A stretch of 64,000 nt of DNA from Psychrobacillus soli. GTDB taxonomy: Bacteria > Bacillota > Bacilli > Bacillales_A > Planococcaceae. Under the pieces are notes generated by a model. The model did no database searches. It saw only the letters and a program-made list of their open reading frames with translations, and had not been told where the DNA came from. Numbering within the stretch: position 1 is the first letter of the stretch; each line of letters starts with the position of its first letter. Where the stretch lies: assembly GCF_006861775.1 (NCBI RefSeq), contig NZ_VDGG01000001.1, positions 124,001 through 188,000 of the forward strand. Reading direction: 5' to 3'. The position numbers and the translations under genes were made by a program. Below, one piece after another: positions 43,550 through 51,745 of this stretch.

Positions 43550-43876
43550 ATGAGAGTTTACAACAAACTAGTACGCGACCTAATACCACAAGTCATCGAA
43601 AATACAGGTAGCAAATTCACCACACGCACTCTTGATCCTCCCGAACATTTAACAGAAATAAAGAAAAAGCTATTTGAAGAAGTACAGGAATTCCAAGTAA
43701 CGACGAACCATCAAGATGCATTAGAAGAATTAGCTGACATTTTGGAGCTCATTCATGCAGCCCTTCCAATTCATGAAGCAACTTATGAAGATCTAGAGAA
43801 AAGGCGCATCGCTAAGAAAGAAAAACGTGGTGGATTTGAGGAAGGAATATTTTTGATAGCGGTTGAGGATGAATAA
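43550..43876 (+). CDS. MazG-like nucleoside phosphate pyrophosphohydrolase
   Basis: A 108-residue all-alpha NTP-PPase-type protein. YNKLVRDLIPQVIENTG opens it, and the metal-binding EEVQEFQ...EELADILELIHA pattern (about 44-70) has the E-E-x-x-E and E-L-x-D spacing of MazG/phosphoribosyl-ATP pyrophosphohydrolase relatives. C-terminal KRGGFEEGIFL fits this group. Role is probably hydrolysis of aberrant nucleotides. ATG with GAAGTTG... upstream, so the ribosome binding site is moderate. Confidence 0.85.
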   Translation: MRVYNKLVRDLIPQVIENTGSKFTTRTLDPPEHLTEIKKKLFEEVQEFQVTTNHQDALEELADILELIHAALPIHEATYEDLEKRRIAKKEKRGGFEEGIFLIAVEDE

Positions 43877-43974
43877 GTTACCGTTGATGCATCTAGTATA
43901 TACTGGGTTACTACATTCACTATGAAATCAGGGGTTAAGCCAGTGATTCCACAGTTAAAGAATGTACCAAATTG

Positions 43975-44017
43975 AAAGAGCTTGCGAAAGTGACTTCCAC
44001 TTCCACAAGCTCTTTTC
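43975..44017. terminator. terminator of the SDR gene
   Basis: A 16-bp imperfect stem AGAGCTTGCGAAAGTG/CACTTCCACAAGCTCT followed by TTTC on minus and TTTTCAC on plus. It lies after the SDR stop. Confidence 0.7.
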
Positions 44018-44019
44018 AC

Positions 44020-44769
44020 TTATTTCGCTGTAACTCCACCATCTACCGGTAACTCGATACCTGTAATATGGCTTGCTTCGTCTGATGCTAAGAACAATAC
44101 TGCTGTAGCTACTTCTTCAGCTTTTCCTAGGTTTGGTAGGGCAATTTGAGACAAGAAATAGTCTTTGTATTGCGGACTTTCCATATGTGGCGCACTCATT
44201 GGCGTGACGATATAGCCAGGGTACACAGAGTTCACACGTATGTTCTTCTTACCGTAGTCAACAGCTGCTGCTTTTGTAATGGAACGTACAGCACCTTTAG
44301 AAGCTGTGTAAGCTCCTGCTCCAGCCATCCCAGTTAAGGCAGAGATCGAAGCAATGTTTACAATCGAACCACCTTCATTTTTCTCCATGAGTGGAATTGC
44401 TAGTTGCATTCCATGCATCGTACCGTTGATGTTGATAGCATATGTTCGTACCCAGTCTTCTTCTGTTTGTTCCATGAATGGCGTAGCCAACGAGATTCCT
44501 GCATTGTTTACTAAGATGTCTAATTTGCCGAATGCTTCGATTGTTTTGTTATAAACATTTTCCCACTCTTCTTTGGAAGCAACATTATGTTTGATCGCAA
44601 TCGCTTCTCCACCAGTTTCTTTGATTTTTGCTACTACTGCTTCTGTTGCTTCAAAGTTGATGTCTGTTACTACAACTTTAGCACCCTCTCTTGCAAATAA
44701 AAGTGCTTCGGCTTCTCCCATTCCGCTTCCTGCTCCTGTAATTACAGCTACTTTACCTGCTAGTCTCAT
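44020..44769 (-). CDS. short-chain dehydrogenase/reductase (glucose 1-dehydrogenase-like)
   Basis: A 249-residue SDR. Cofactor motif TGAGSGMGEAEALLF, NNAGISLATPF, the catalytic Ser in ISALTGMAG and the YTASKGAVRS Tyr-Lys pair are all present, and PVDGGVTAK ends it. The Asp at VVVTDIN suggests NAD preference. The substrate is not defined; 3-oxoacyl-ACP reductase or alcohol dehydrogenase functions look the same. Start ATG 44769 with GAGG eight bases upstream. Divergent from the TetR gene, which probably represses it. Confidence 0.9.
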   Translation of the reverse strand: MRLAGKVAVITGAGSGMGEAEALLFAREGAKVVVTDINFEATEAVVAKIKETGGEAIAIKHNVASKEEWENVYNKTIEAFGKLDILVNNAGISLATPFMEQTEEDWVRTYAININGTMHGMQLAIPLMEKNEGGSIVNIASISALTGMAGAGAYTASKGAVRSITKAAAVDYGKKNIRVNSVYPGYIVTPMSAPHMESPQYKDYFLSQIALPNLGKAEEVATAVLFLASDEASHITGIELPVDGGVTAK

Positions 44770-44883
44770 TTCCTTCACCTCATCATTAAATTTTGATAGT
44801 CTAACTATCATTTATTTTACTCCTAAAAATGGACAGGTGCAAACTTAAACGATGTATAATAAAAAAATAAAGGAGGTTATCCT

Positions 44884-45525
44884 ATGCCACTTAGTGTTCG
44901 CGAACAAAATAAATCTACACGTTACCAACATATTGTTTCTGCAGCTGAGCGCTTATTTCTGGACCGTGGATTAGATAGCGTCCAAATGCAAGATGTAGCT
45001 AACGAAGCTGAAGTCGGAATCGCCACCGTTTTTCGCTACTTCCCCAAAAAGGATAAACTAATTGTTGCAGTTGCTATTCAAAACCTGGAAAGAATACTAC
45101 CTGCATTTGAAGAAATCGCAGCTTCTCCTAAAACGGCGTATGTACGGTTGGAAGATGTGTTAAATTACTTGCTCGAAGAAGATCAAAACTCTCCCCCAGG
45201 TAATTCTTCCAAATTTCGGGAAGCTTTTGAAAGCTATGCTTCTTTTACAAAAGAGCCATTACCAGACATTGATGACTATATCGAGATTCAGAAACAAATT
45301 AGCAATAGCCTAAACCCAATTATCGAAGATGGGAAAACAGATGGATCCATTCGAACCGATCTAGCCATCAAAGAAACGCTCATAACAATCATTAATACTT
45401 TTGGTACTTTCGTAAATAATGTTGTACTAAAAGCACCGATTTCTTTCTTGGAGGAAGATATAGATCCACATATTCAGCAACGTTTATTAAAAGACATTCT
45501 CTTATCATATGTACGACCTGTTTGA
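44884..45525 (+). CDS. TetR-family regulator
   Basis: A 213-residue TetR repressor. The N-terminal helix-turn-helix (about 10-60) contains RYQHIVSAAERLFLDRGLDSV and MQDVANEAEVGIATVFRYFPKK. The ligand-binding part is unremarkable. GGAGG precedes ATG 44884. Divergent from the SDR gene across 114 bases; a dehydrogenase-TetR divergent pair usually means substrate-relieved repression. Confidence 0.9.
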   Translation: MPLSVREQNKSTRYQHIVSAAERLFLDRGLDSVQMQDVANEAEVGIATVFRYFPKKDKLIVAVAIQNLERILPAFEEIAASPKTAYVRLEDVLNYLLEEDQNSPPGNSSKFREAFESYASFTKEPLPDIDDYIEIQKQISNSLNPIIEDGKTDGSIRTDLAIKETLITIINTFGTFVNNVVLKAPISFLEEDIDPHIQQRLLKDILLSYVRPV

Positions 45526-45561
45526 TTGCTGAGCTGTATTACGAAGTGAAAAGATAAAAAA

Positions 45562-45612
45562 GACAAGACAGTGAAGAAGCTCTTTCACATGTCTTGTCCT
45601 CTTCTTCTTTCA
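45562..45612 (+). terminator. terminator of the tetR gene
   Basis: The outer stem GACAAGACA/TGTCTTGTC encloses an inner partly paired GTGAAGAAGCTCTTTCAC, followed by a pyrimidine-rich stretch CCTCTTCTTCTTT. Confidence 0.75.
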
Positions 45613-45622
45613 CGGGAATCTA

Positions 45623-45666
45623 ATGGTTTTAAGTTCATTTATCATACAAATGAACTTAAAAACCAT
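45623..45666. repeat. palindromic element, 18-bp stem
   Basis: Arms ATGGTTTTAAGTTCATTT and AAATGAACTTAAAAACCAT pair except for one extra A, around a 7-nt loop. No T-tract follows. It lies between the tetR terminator and the next gene. Function unknown. Confidence 0.75.
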
Positions 45667-45771
45667 GGGAAAACATTCACCATTGTAGACCATTTCACAT
45701 AAATTAAAGGAATGGAAACAACTTTTGTTTCTTTCTAATGTTTCTAATGAAATTGAAAGGAAGATAGTTGA

Positions 45772-46263
45772 GTGGTAAATTTTCAATCTTTTCATGGTAC
45801 TGTCACCATGATTAGTGATTTTATGATAGGACAAAATGGGGAAAGTGAAGGTTGTTATTCATTAATGTCTGTAGCTAACAGAAACGGAGATGTAGTAAAT
45901 TTCGTGGTATCCCCTACTACTTACTTTGTAGACCATGTCATGGTGGCGGTAGGAGATCGGGTAACTGGATATTATGATGCAAATGCGCCTGTTCCTTTTA
46001 TATACCCACCACAATATCGTGCACTTGTTATGGTAAAAGATAATGCCTATCAAAATGTAAAAGTAGACTATTTTAATAGCCAATTGGAGAGTAGTGACGG
46101 TCAATTAAGATTAAATATTTCACCAGATACGCAACTATTATTAACAAATGGGCAAGCCTTTAAAAGAAACCCTGCAAACCGGAATCTAATTGTTAGTTAT
46201 GGACCTACCACAAGAAGTATCCCAGCTCAAACGACCCCCTATAAAATAATCGTTTGGTGTTAG
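45772..46263 (+). CDS. conserved hypothetical protein
   Basis: A 163-residue protein without signal peptide or membrane helix. It looks beta-rich, with FHGTVTMISDF, VVNFVVSPTTYFVDHVMVAVGDRVTGYYD and PPQYRALVMV near the middle, and SSDGQLRLNISPDTQLLLTNGQAF later. Similar proteins are widespread in Firmicutes as far as I recall, but I know of no assigned function. An OB-like or other small-ligand fold is a guess. GTG 45772 with AAGGAAG eight bases upstream. Confidence 0.75.
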   Translation: MVNFQSFHGTVTMISDFMIGQNGESEGCYSLMSVANRNGDVVNFVVSPTTYFVDHVMVAVGDRVTGYYDANAPVPFIYPPQYRALVMVKDNAYQNVKVDYFNSQLESSDGQLRLNISPDTQLLLTNGQAFKRNPANRNLIVSYGPTTRSIPAQTTPYKIIVWC

Positions 46264-46295
46264 AAACGAACATGAAAATAGTGTGAGTGTTAGTT

Positions 46296-46371
46296 CCCTG
46301 TGTCAGAAACAAACATGAAAATTATAACATTCACGTTTGTTTGAATTAACGTGAATGTTTCTGACACAGGG
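46296..46371. repeat. 76-bp double-stem palindromic element
   Basis: Perfect 15-base terminal arms CCCTGTGTCAGAAAC (46296-46310) and GTTTCTGACACAGGG (46357-46371) enclose a second perfect 9-base stem ATTCACGTT/AACGTGAAT (46330-46338 and 46349-46357, sharing one base with the outer arm). It lies between convergent genes but lacks a T-tract. Parts of the arm recur at 39391 and 42634. Confidence 0.85.
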
Positions 46372-46399
46372 TCACAAATCCAGAGACAATTTCAAACCC

Positions 46400-46915
46400 T
46401 TATATCCCATTCAACACTTCCAACGTTTCTAACACATGTTCCAAAAAATCTGCAATGTCCCCCATATGTTCTTCGTTAATTTTGTGGACAAACTCCACTT
46501 CTATCGTATCTAAATAACTCGATTCTTCCTGTTCATACACAAAGCTCAGTGTTTGTGTTACTTGAATTTCATTTTCCCAAATAGCATTTAATGCTTGCTC
46601 TATCTTTTTACACTGTATAGGTATATTTTGAACATGTTTGTTAAATCGCAGTAACAAGGAACACCCTATACTTTCCCCAAGTATTTCAAGTATCTCCCCC
46701 GCTAAATCTTCTAGAGAAGCCTTTAATACTATTTCTGCTGTAATAGCTTGTTGATCGACTAGTGTAAATTGAAGTTCGAACCTTCTCGCAAGAATAGATA
46801 AATCCATTTGGTCTGCTCTGTTTGTAATATTTATCTTGCGTTCTAAATTATCTAAATCATACACATGATTTTCAAATGCTACTTTTAAATTTTCAAAAAT
46901 GGTTGGATCATACAT
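46400..46915 (-). CDS. hypothetical protein, 171 residues
   Basis: An acidic, soluble, largely alpha-helical product. The start at ATG 46915 is backed by GGAGG upstream; the in-frame extension to 47005 is unsupported. Visible segments are LKVAFENHVYDLDNLERKI, SILARRFELQFTLVDQQA and an Asp/Glu-rich C terminus (MGDIADFLEHVLETLEVL). No motif or family is recognised and neighbours give no clue. It may be a Bacillales-specific protein. Confidence 0.65.
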   Translation of the reverse strand: MYDPTIFENLKVAFENHVYDLDNLERKINITNRADQMDLSILARRFELQFTLVDQQAITAEIVLKASLEDLAGEILEILGESIGCSLLLRFNKHVQNIPIQCKKIEQALNAIWENEIQVTQTLSFVYEQEESSYLDTIEVEFVHKINEEHMGDIADFLEHVLETLEVLNGI

Positions 46916-47149
46916 AATAATACCTCCAAATAAAAGTGCCGCGAGCTTCCCATTTGCGAGCAAGCCACTACGTAACGGAATTATATCATAGATGGTATCA
47001 AACACTGTTGTTTATAGTAATCGGAGTAGCATCAAGATGCATGAATCACATCATTTTATGAATGAATTTCGAATGGATTATTTCATGGTTTATGATATGA
47101 TTCATCTATTATTTAATAATATAGATACAATTTTCAAGGAGGTATACAG

Positions 47150-48061
47150 ATGAAACTGCGTGTATCTGCTGTACAATATCATCTTCATACAATTAATAGT
47201 TTTGAGGAATTCGAGGCACAGGTGACACATTATGTGAAAACAGCTGCTGAATTCAATACTGATTTTATTTTGTTTCCAGAATTTATAACGACACAGTTGC
47301 TTTCCATTTCTGATAAGGGCCAAGGTCAACCAATCCAAAACCTACCGAATTACACGGAAAGCTATTATCGGCTTTTTTCTTCGTTAGCTATGGAACATGG
47401 AGTTCATATTATTGGCGGGACTCATGTCATTCGTAAAGAGGAGCGTTTATACAATGTTGCGCATCTATTTTCTCCGGATGGTCAGATTGGTGAACAAGCG
47501 AAACTTCACTTAACGCCGACTGAAGTCTCTGAATGGGGTATTTCACCCGGTGAGTCTCTCCGAATTTTCGAAACGCCAAAAGGAAAAATAGCACTCTTAA
47601 CATGTTACGATATCGAATTCCCAGAAGTAGTACGAATGGTTCGTGGTATGGGTGCCGACGTGATTTTCTCGCCTTCTTGTACGGATGACCGTCACGGCTT
47701 CAACCGCGTGCGTTATACAAGCCACGCACGCACAATTGAAAACCAAGTGTATGTTGTGACAACTGGAACTGTTGGATCACTTCCAACGGTAGACTTTATG
47801 CGCGGAAACTTTGGTCAAGCAGCTGTTATCACACCAAATGATGTACCTTTTCCGCAAGATGGAATTTTGGTGAAAGGTGAAATTAATAACGATATGGTTA
47901 TTTCCGCCGATCTTGACTTATCACTATTGCATGAAGTTCGGGAACACGGCTCTGTCACAACATGGAGAGACCGTCGATTCGATTTATATCCAGACCTTGG
48001 TACAATGACAGTAGAAACATCCATGACAAAGGAAATGATCTTGCAAAAGACAAATTCATAA
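47150..48061 (+). CDS. carbon-nitrogen hydrolase (nitrilase superfamily), YhcX C-terminal type
   Basis: A 303-residue amidase-type hydrolase. The Glu-Lys-Cys triad is Glu44 in LFPEF, Lys118 in EQAKLHLTP, and Cys152 in LLTCYDIEFPE. RYTSHARTIENQVYVVTTGT continues the superfamily pattern. In several Bacillus species this domain is fused behind a GNAT domain (YhcX, about 513 residues). Here the following gene and one 3 kb away encode GNAT proteins. AAGGAGG precedes ATG 47150. The likely chemistry is C-N amide hydrolysis of a small metabolite. Confidence 0.9.
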   Translation: MKLRVSAVQYHLHTINSFEEFEAQVTHYVKTAAEFNTDFILFPEFITTQLLSISDKGQGQPIQNLPNYTESYYRLFSSLAMEHGVHIIGGTHVIRKEERLYNVAHLFSPDGQIGEQAKLHLTPTEVSEWGISPGESLRIFETPKGKIALLTCYDIEFPEVVRMVRGMGADVIFSPSCTDDRHGFNRVRYTSHARTIENQVYVVTTGTVGSLPTVDFMRGNFGQAAVITPNDVPFPQDGILVKGEINNDMVISADLDLSLLHEVREHGSVTTWRDRRFDLYPDLGTMTVETSMTKEMILQKTNS

Positions 48062-48083
48062 AAAAAATGAAGGAGTGGCTGTA

Positions 48084-48752
48084 ATGGAATACGTTCAAAT
48101 TAAAAACATAGAAGACCCATTGTTTCCGAAAATGCACAGATTGATGCAAGAAGTGTTTCCTGCTGAAGAGGTACTTGAGTACGAATTATGGAGAGAGCCT
48201 TTACTTGACCCTACTATTCGTATGTTTGTGGCAGTGGAAGATGGCGAAGTTGTAGGTGCAACGGAATATCGATTCTATGCAGACAAGATGTTATCCATGA
48301 CGGACTTTACAATGATTGGGAAGGAAGGCATTGGTGTCGGACCGTTCCTTGCGAAAAAACGGCATGAAGATTTAATGCAGCTCTCTAAAGAGCATAACGT
48401 CGAGTTGATTGGTGTGTTTGCCGAAATTTACGATCCTTACCGAATTGGAAACCATGCGTTTGGCGGAATTAAAGCAATGAATCCATTTGTACGTCGTGAA
48501 GTGTTAGCTCACCTCGGCTTCAAACGATTGAATTTCACTTATGTGCACCCATCTTGGACAAATGAAGGGGATGCCGTTACTGATTTGGATTTTTGCTTCT
48601 TGCCATACCAAGATGTCCAAACGTTAAATGCCCGCTTTATCGCTGATTTTTTGAAATCATATTATGCGATTCTGTCGCATAAACCAGAAGCCTGGCACAC
48701 GATGATTACAGAATTGGAATCAAAAGACGAGATTGAGTTGTATCCTTTATAA
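48084..48752 (+). CDS. GNAT-like N-acetyltransferase partner of the nitrilase
   Basis: A 222-residue protein whose VEDGEVVGATEYRFYADKMLSM and GKEGIGVGPFLAKKRHEDLMQ segments look like a GNAT acetyl-CoA fold. A divergent C-terminal half follows with FGGIKAMNPFVRREVLAHLGFKRL. It begins 22 bases after the nitrilase gene with AAGGAG eight bases before ATG 48084, so they are co-transcribed. It probably acetylates or processes the nitrilase substrate. Assignment is moderate, since the acetyl-CoA motif is not strict. Confidence 0.7.
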   Translation: MEYVQIKNIEDPLFPKMHRLMQEVFPAEEVLEYELWREPLLDPTIRMFVAVEDGEVVGATEYRFYADKMLSMTDFTMIGKEGIGVGPFLAKKRHEDLMQLSKEHNVELIGVFAEIYDPYRIGNHAFGGIKAMNPFVRREVLAHLGFKRLNFTYVHPSWTNEGDAVTDLDFCFLPYQDVQTLNARFIADFLKSYYAILSHKPEAWHTMITELESKDEIELYPL

Positions 48753-48766
48753 TTCATCTTTTGACA

Positions 48767-48800
48767 AACGCCTCTCTATTGATATAGAGAGGCGTTTTCC
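48767..48800 (+). terminator. terminator of the nitrilase-GNAT operon
   Basis: The perfect 13-bp stem AACGCCTCTCTAT/ATAGAGAGGCGTT with a 4-nt loop, then TTCC. Confidence 0.9.
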
Positions 48801-48845
48801 GTTATATTTATTTTAACGGACAAAATCGGAAGTGGGTGTGCCGAG

Positions 48846-49712
48846 TTGAAACATATACTTGAAGTATTAAAAAAAGAGAATCATGTGGTGCTTAATAGTA
48901 TTTCATTTTCTCATTATCAAAATAAAACAAGTTCTGAGTTCAAGTCATCGGAACCCGGAATCCTTTTTGTACTGGAAGGTAGTTTGACTTATCGAATCGG
49001 TGAAGACGAATCTCGGCTGCTCAAGGCCGGAGAATATGTATTTTATCCGCAAGGCGTAAATGTTCAGTTTGATATCAGTAAGCTAAGCAGCACGCTTCTC
49101 TTTCCCTTATCAATCTCCATAACAGAGCAGTTTGTTCATCTTTTGCAGCAGCACAACCGCTTTTCGCCACCTCTGCTCGAGAATCCGAATCGAGTATGTA
49201 TTTTACAAGAACCATGGACAGTAGAGATCAATAGTCTACTCGAAAAAATTCTTGTTCATATTTCCAAAAATCAACCTTATTTTGTTCACCTTAGTTTACT
49301 TGAGATTATGGCCTATATCTTTCCTAATGAACATATGCTGTCTAAAATCACGTATGTCCTTGATCACTATTTATTACCCGATCCCATTCGAAATGCAGAA
49401 AGCTATATTTTACAATATTATCACCAACCGATTCGCATGAAGCAGTTAACGGAAGTAACAAATGTGAGTGAATCACAGTTGAACCGAATGTACCAAAGAA
49501 CTTTCCAATTAACACCTATGGAACGTGTAGCAGCTATTCGCATGGAACAAGCAGCACAATTGCTACGTAATCCTTCACAGAGTGTAACAAATGTGGCCCT
49601 TCAAGTCGGGTATCAAAGCATGTCGGCTTTCTTGCAACAATTCAAGAAGAAATACGGAGTCTCTCCGAAAGAATATCAAACAAAAACAACTGCGAAAGAA
49701 ATACAAACATGA
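48846..49712 (+). CDS. AraC-family regulator
   Basis: This 288-residue regulator has an N-terminal cupin-type sensor (GILFVLEGSLTYRIGEDESRLLKAGEYVFYPQG at about 38-70). The C-terminal double helix-turn-helix is at about 185-285 (IRMKQLTEVTNVSESQLNRMYQRTF, VTNVALQVGYQSMSAFLQQFKKKYGVSPKEY). The likely start is TTG 48846; the upstream ribosome binding site is weak. It presumably controls the nitrilase-GNAT operon upstream or itself. The 3' end overlaps the convergent membrane-protein gene by 37 bases. Confidence 0.88.
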   Translation: MKHILEVLKKENHVVLNSISFSHYQNKTSSEFKSSEPGILFVLEGSLTYRIGEDESRLLKAGEYVFYPQGVNVQFDISKLSSTLLFPLSISITEQFVHLLQQHNRFSPPLLENPNRVCILQEPWTVEINSLLEKILVHISKNQPYFVHLSLLEIMAYIFPNEHMLSKITYVLDHYLLPDPIRNAESYILQYYHQPIRMKQLTEVTNVSESQLNRMYQRTFQLTPMERVAAIRMEQAAQLLRNPSQSVTNVALQVGYQSMSAFLQQFKKKYGVSPKEYQTKTTAKEIQT

Positions 49713-50125
49713 ATGGAACAATTTATGGATCTACAATAAAATTCAATTAAGCGATTAAGCCAATCAGTGTATGATGCAATGAGAATAAACATAACGAGAA
49801 CAGATGCTCCAAAGAGATGGATGATATATTCGCCACGTTGAATCGGATATTTCCATTCCATCAATGCGCGAAATAATTGAAGCACCGTAAAAAAGAATGC
49901 GATCCATAAATAACTCCATTCTACTTTTAAGTTTATTACGAAGAAATAACTTATTATAAATCCAACTATTAGAGTAATCTCTCCCCATTTATGTATGTCA
50001 TTTACATATTTTTGTCGATTTTTATCTCTTTTCCCTATTTTAAAAACCTTTCGTAAATACATTTCAATGACAGTCAGAATGGCAAGAGCAACCAAAATAA
50101 AAATGATTGCTTTAAGCAAAAACAT
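49676..50125 (-). CDS. small membrane protein, DUF4181-like
   Basis: A 149-residue protein with about four hydrophobic helices (FLLKAIIFILVALAILTVIE, GEITLIVGFIISYFFV, LWIAFFFTVLQLFRALMEWKY, HLFGASVLVMFILIASY). LFRALMEWKY followed by a short EYI segment is characteristic of the DUF4181 group in Bacillales. Function unknown. The last about 25 residues run into the convergent AraC gene, so the tail has no conserved look. GGGGATGAAG precedes ATG 50125. Confidence 0.75.
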   Translation of the reverse strand: MFLLKAIIFILVALAILTVIEMYLRKVFKIGKRDKNRQKYVNDIHKWGEITLIVGFIISYFFVINLKVEWSYLWIAFFFTVLQLFRALMEWKYPIQRGEYIIHLFGASVLVMFILIASYTDWLNRLIEFYCRSINCSIHVCISFAVVFV

Positions 50126-50245
50126 AATACTTCATCCCCTTTTCACTACCTCTTTTCGAACAAGTGATAAATACTCTACTGTTCGATGAAGTGAAAAGTT
50201 TCAATTTATTAGTACTTTTTACGAAAAGCTTGTGCTTATCTACTG

Positions 50246-50911
50246 TTACTTGAAAGGGTTTTTCCATTCCATCAACAAAGCATTATTATATGATTCCTCA
50301 TCCTCCAAATAATTTGGCACGACACAAACTGGAGTTCGCCCACATCTGAGCAAAAACGAAATCACTGGATCTTTCAAGTCACCGGACAGGACGCTTTCTA
50401 CATACTGTTCAGGCGTCAGTTGCTTCGCATAATGATGATACCCAGGCATCCTTCCACCTCCGAGCACGCGGTCCAAATCATCGTGAACGACCCGCTCATA
50501 TACGGATTGCATCAACAACTTTCCAAGATCCAGCTTGCGAAATGCAGGTTTGACAGAAATATCAACAATATACAATGTCTTCCCATTAGGATCGTGATTT
50601 CGAATGTACCCATGATCCGTTACTTCCTCCCAAGTATGTATTGGGTTATCTGGATCGAAATGAACTAATAATCCTGTAATGGAGCCGACAAGCTCACCAT
50701 TTATCTCCACACATAATGCGCCTTCCTGATAATGCTTCACATGGTTTTCAAGCTGTTCCTCACTCCACCACAGTTCAGATGGAAAGGGAGGAGGAAAACA
50801 TTCTTGCTGAATCGCGATCAAGTCTTCAAAGTCCTCTTGCGCATAGTTTCTTACAATTGCTCGAACAGGCCTACCTTCTTGGAACACAAATAATTCTTTT
50901 CGATACACCAT
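50246..50911 (-). CDS. GNAT acetyltransferase, YhcX N-terminal type
   Basis: This 221-residue GNAT has the acetyl-CoA-binding region TLYIVDISVKPAFRKLDLGKLLMQ (about 122-145). PVRAIVRNYAQEDFEDLIAIQQECFP near the N terminus and QLTPEQYVESVLSGDLKDPVISFLLRCGR with VPNYLEDEESYNNALLMEWKNP near the C terminus match the N-terminal half of the fused YhcX GNAT-nitrilase. Here the nitrilase half is a separate gene at 47150 on the other strand. AGGAGG precedes ATG 50911. It presumably acetylates the same kind of substrate. Confidence 0.82.
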   Translation of the reverse strand: MVYRKELFVFQEGRPVRAIVRNYAQEDFEDLIAIQQECFPPPFPSELWWSEEQLENHVKHYQEGALCVEINGELVGSITGLLVHFDPDNPIHTWEEVTDHGYIRNHDPNGKTLYIVDISVKPAFRKLDLGKLLMQSVYERVVHDDLDRVLGGGRMPGYHHYAKQLTPEQYVESVLSGDLKDPVISFLLRCGRTPVCVVPNYLEDEESYNNALLMEWKNPFK

Positions 50912-51012
50912 CCTACCTCCTAATCACCGTTGTCTTACCTTACCTTATAAAAATAGGCACGCATATCATATTGAAAACGCATCCCTATTATTAATTTTGT
51001 TTCTAACATTGC

Positions 51013-51615
51013 TTATACTAATTCCCCAATACAAATCTCCACACTTCTCTTCAAATCCGCATGGGACCAACTCGGAATCTTTCCATGTTGTATAGCTAAT
51101 TCATGAGATGCTGGAATGTGGATAAATCCTGCTCTCATATTTAATTTTGTTGTTTTTGCGTAGTGAAGTGCTTCGTACATAACATTGTTACATAAATAGG
51201 TTCCTGCTGTATTGGATATTTCTGCAGGGAATCCTTCTTCTATTAGTTTGTTGACCATTTGACGAATCGGTAATGTGGAAAAGTAGCCCGGCTCCCCCTC
51301 CAGATTAATAGTTTCATCGATCGGGATATGCCCTTCATTGTCAGCTGCTCCGTCTTTCACGTTAATGGCGATACGTTCTGGGGTGATTTTGTATCTTCCA
51401 CCTGCCAATCCTAATGAAATAACCGCATCCGGTTCTATTTCTTCTATATATGCTAATAGTTCAGCTCCAGATGATGCAAAATCGACTGGCAGTACTTGTC
51501 CTATTACTTGATAGCCCCCGATTTCAAGGCCATTTAGTTCCTCAACAATTCTCATTGTTGGATTTACTGTGAAAGATAGAAATGGTACAAATCCTGTTAA
51601 TAATAATTTTTTCAT
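51013..51615 (-). CDS. pcp: pyroglutamyl-peptidase I
   Basis: A 200-residue cysteine peptidase (family C15) that removes N-terminal pyroglutamate from peptides in the cytoplasm. Glu80 in ITPERIAIN, Cys142 in TAGTYLCNNVMY and His166 in GFIHIP form the triad. Start at ATG 51615 with GAGGAGG eight bases upstream; the in-frame extension to 51708 spans the neighbouring terminator and is not credible. The C-terminal helix is somewhat short compared with the Bacillus enzyme (about 215). Single gene. Confidence 0.93.
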   Translation of the reverse strand: MKKLLLTGFVPFLSFTVNPTMRIVEELNGLEIGGYQVIGQVLPVDFASSGAELLAYIEEIEPDAVISLGLAGGRYKITPERIAINVKDGAADNEGHIPIDETINLEGEPGYFSTLPIRQMVNKLIEEGFPAEISNTAGTYLCNNVMYEALHYAKTTKLNMRAGFIHIPASHELAIQHGKIPSWSHADLKRSVEICIGELV

Positions 51616-51677
51616 CGTGTCGCCTCCTCGTTCATTCTTATACTTAGTTTGTGTTTCTTCCACATGTATGTCAACAA

Positions 51678-51710
51678 AAATGCAGACTCCCTTACTCGGA
51701 GTCTGCATTT
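51678..51710 (-). terminator. terminator of the alpha/beta hydrolase gene
   Basis: The 13-bp stem AAATGCAGACTCC/GGAGTCTGCATTT has a 7-nt loop and TTTTTGTTG follows on minus. The core GCAGACTC is shared with the tctA terminator at 52714. Confidence 0.9.
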
Positions 51711-51745
51711 CTATCTATCCCTTTTTTCCTTCACACATATGAATG

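Noticed and set aside
46916-47005. N-terminal 30-residue extension of the hypothetical protein at 46400
   Set aside because: ATG 46915 has a strong GGAGG, whereas the upstream start has none, so the extension is probably leader.
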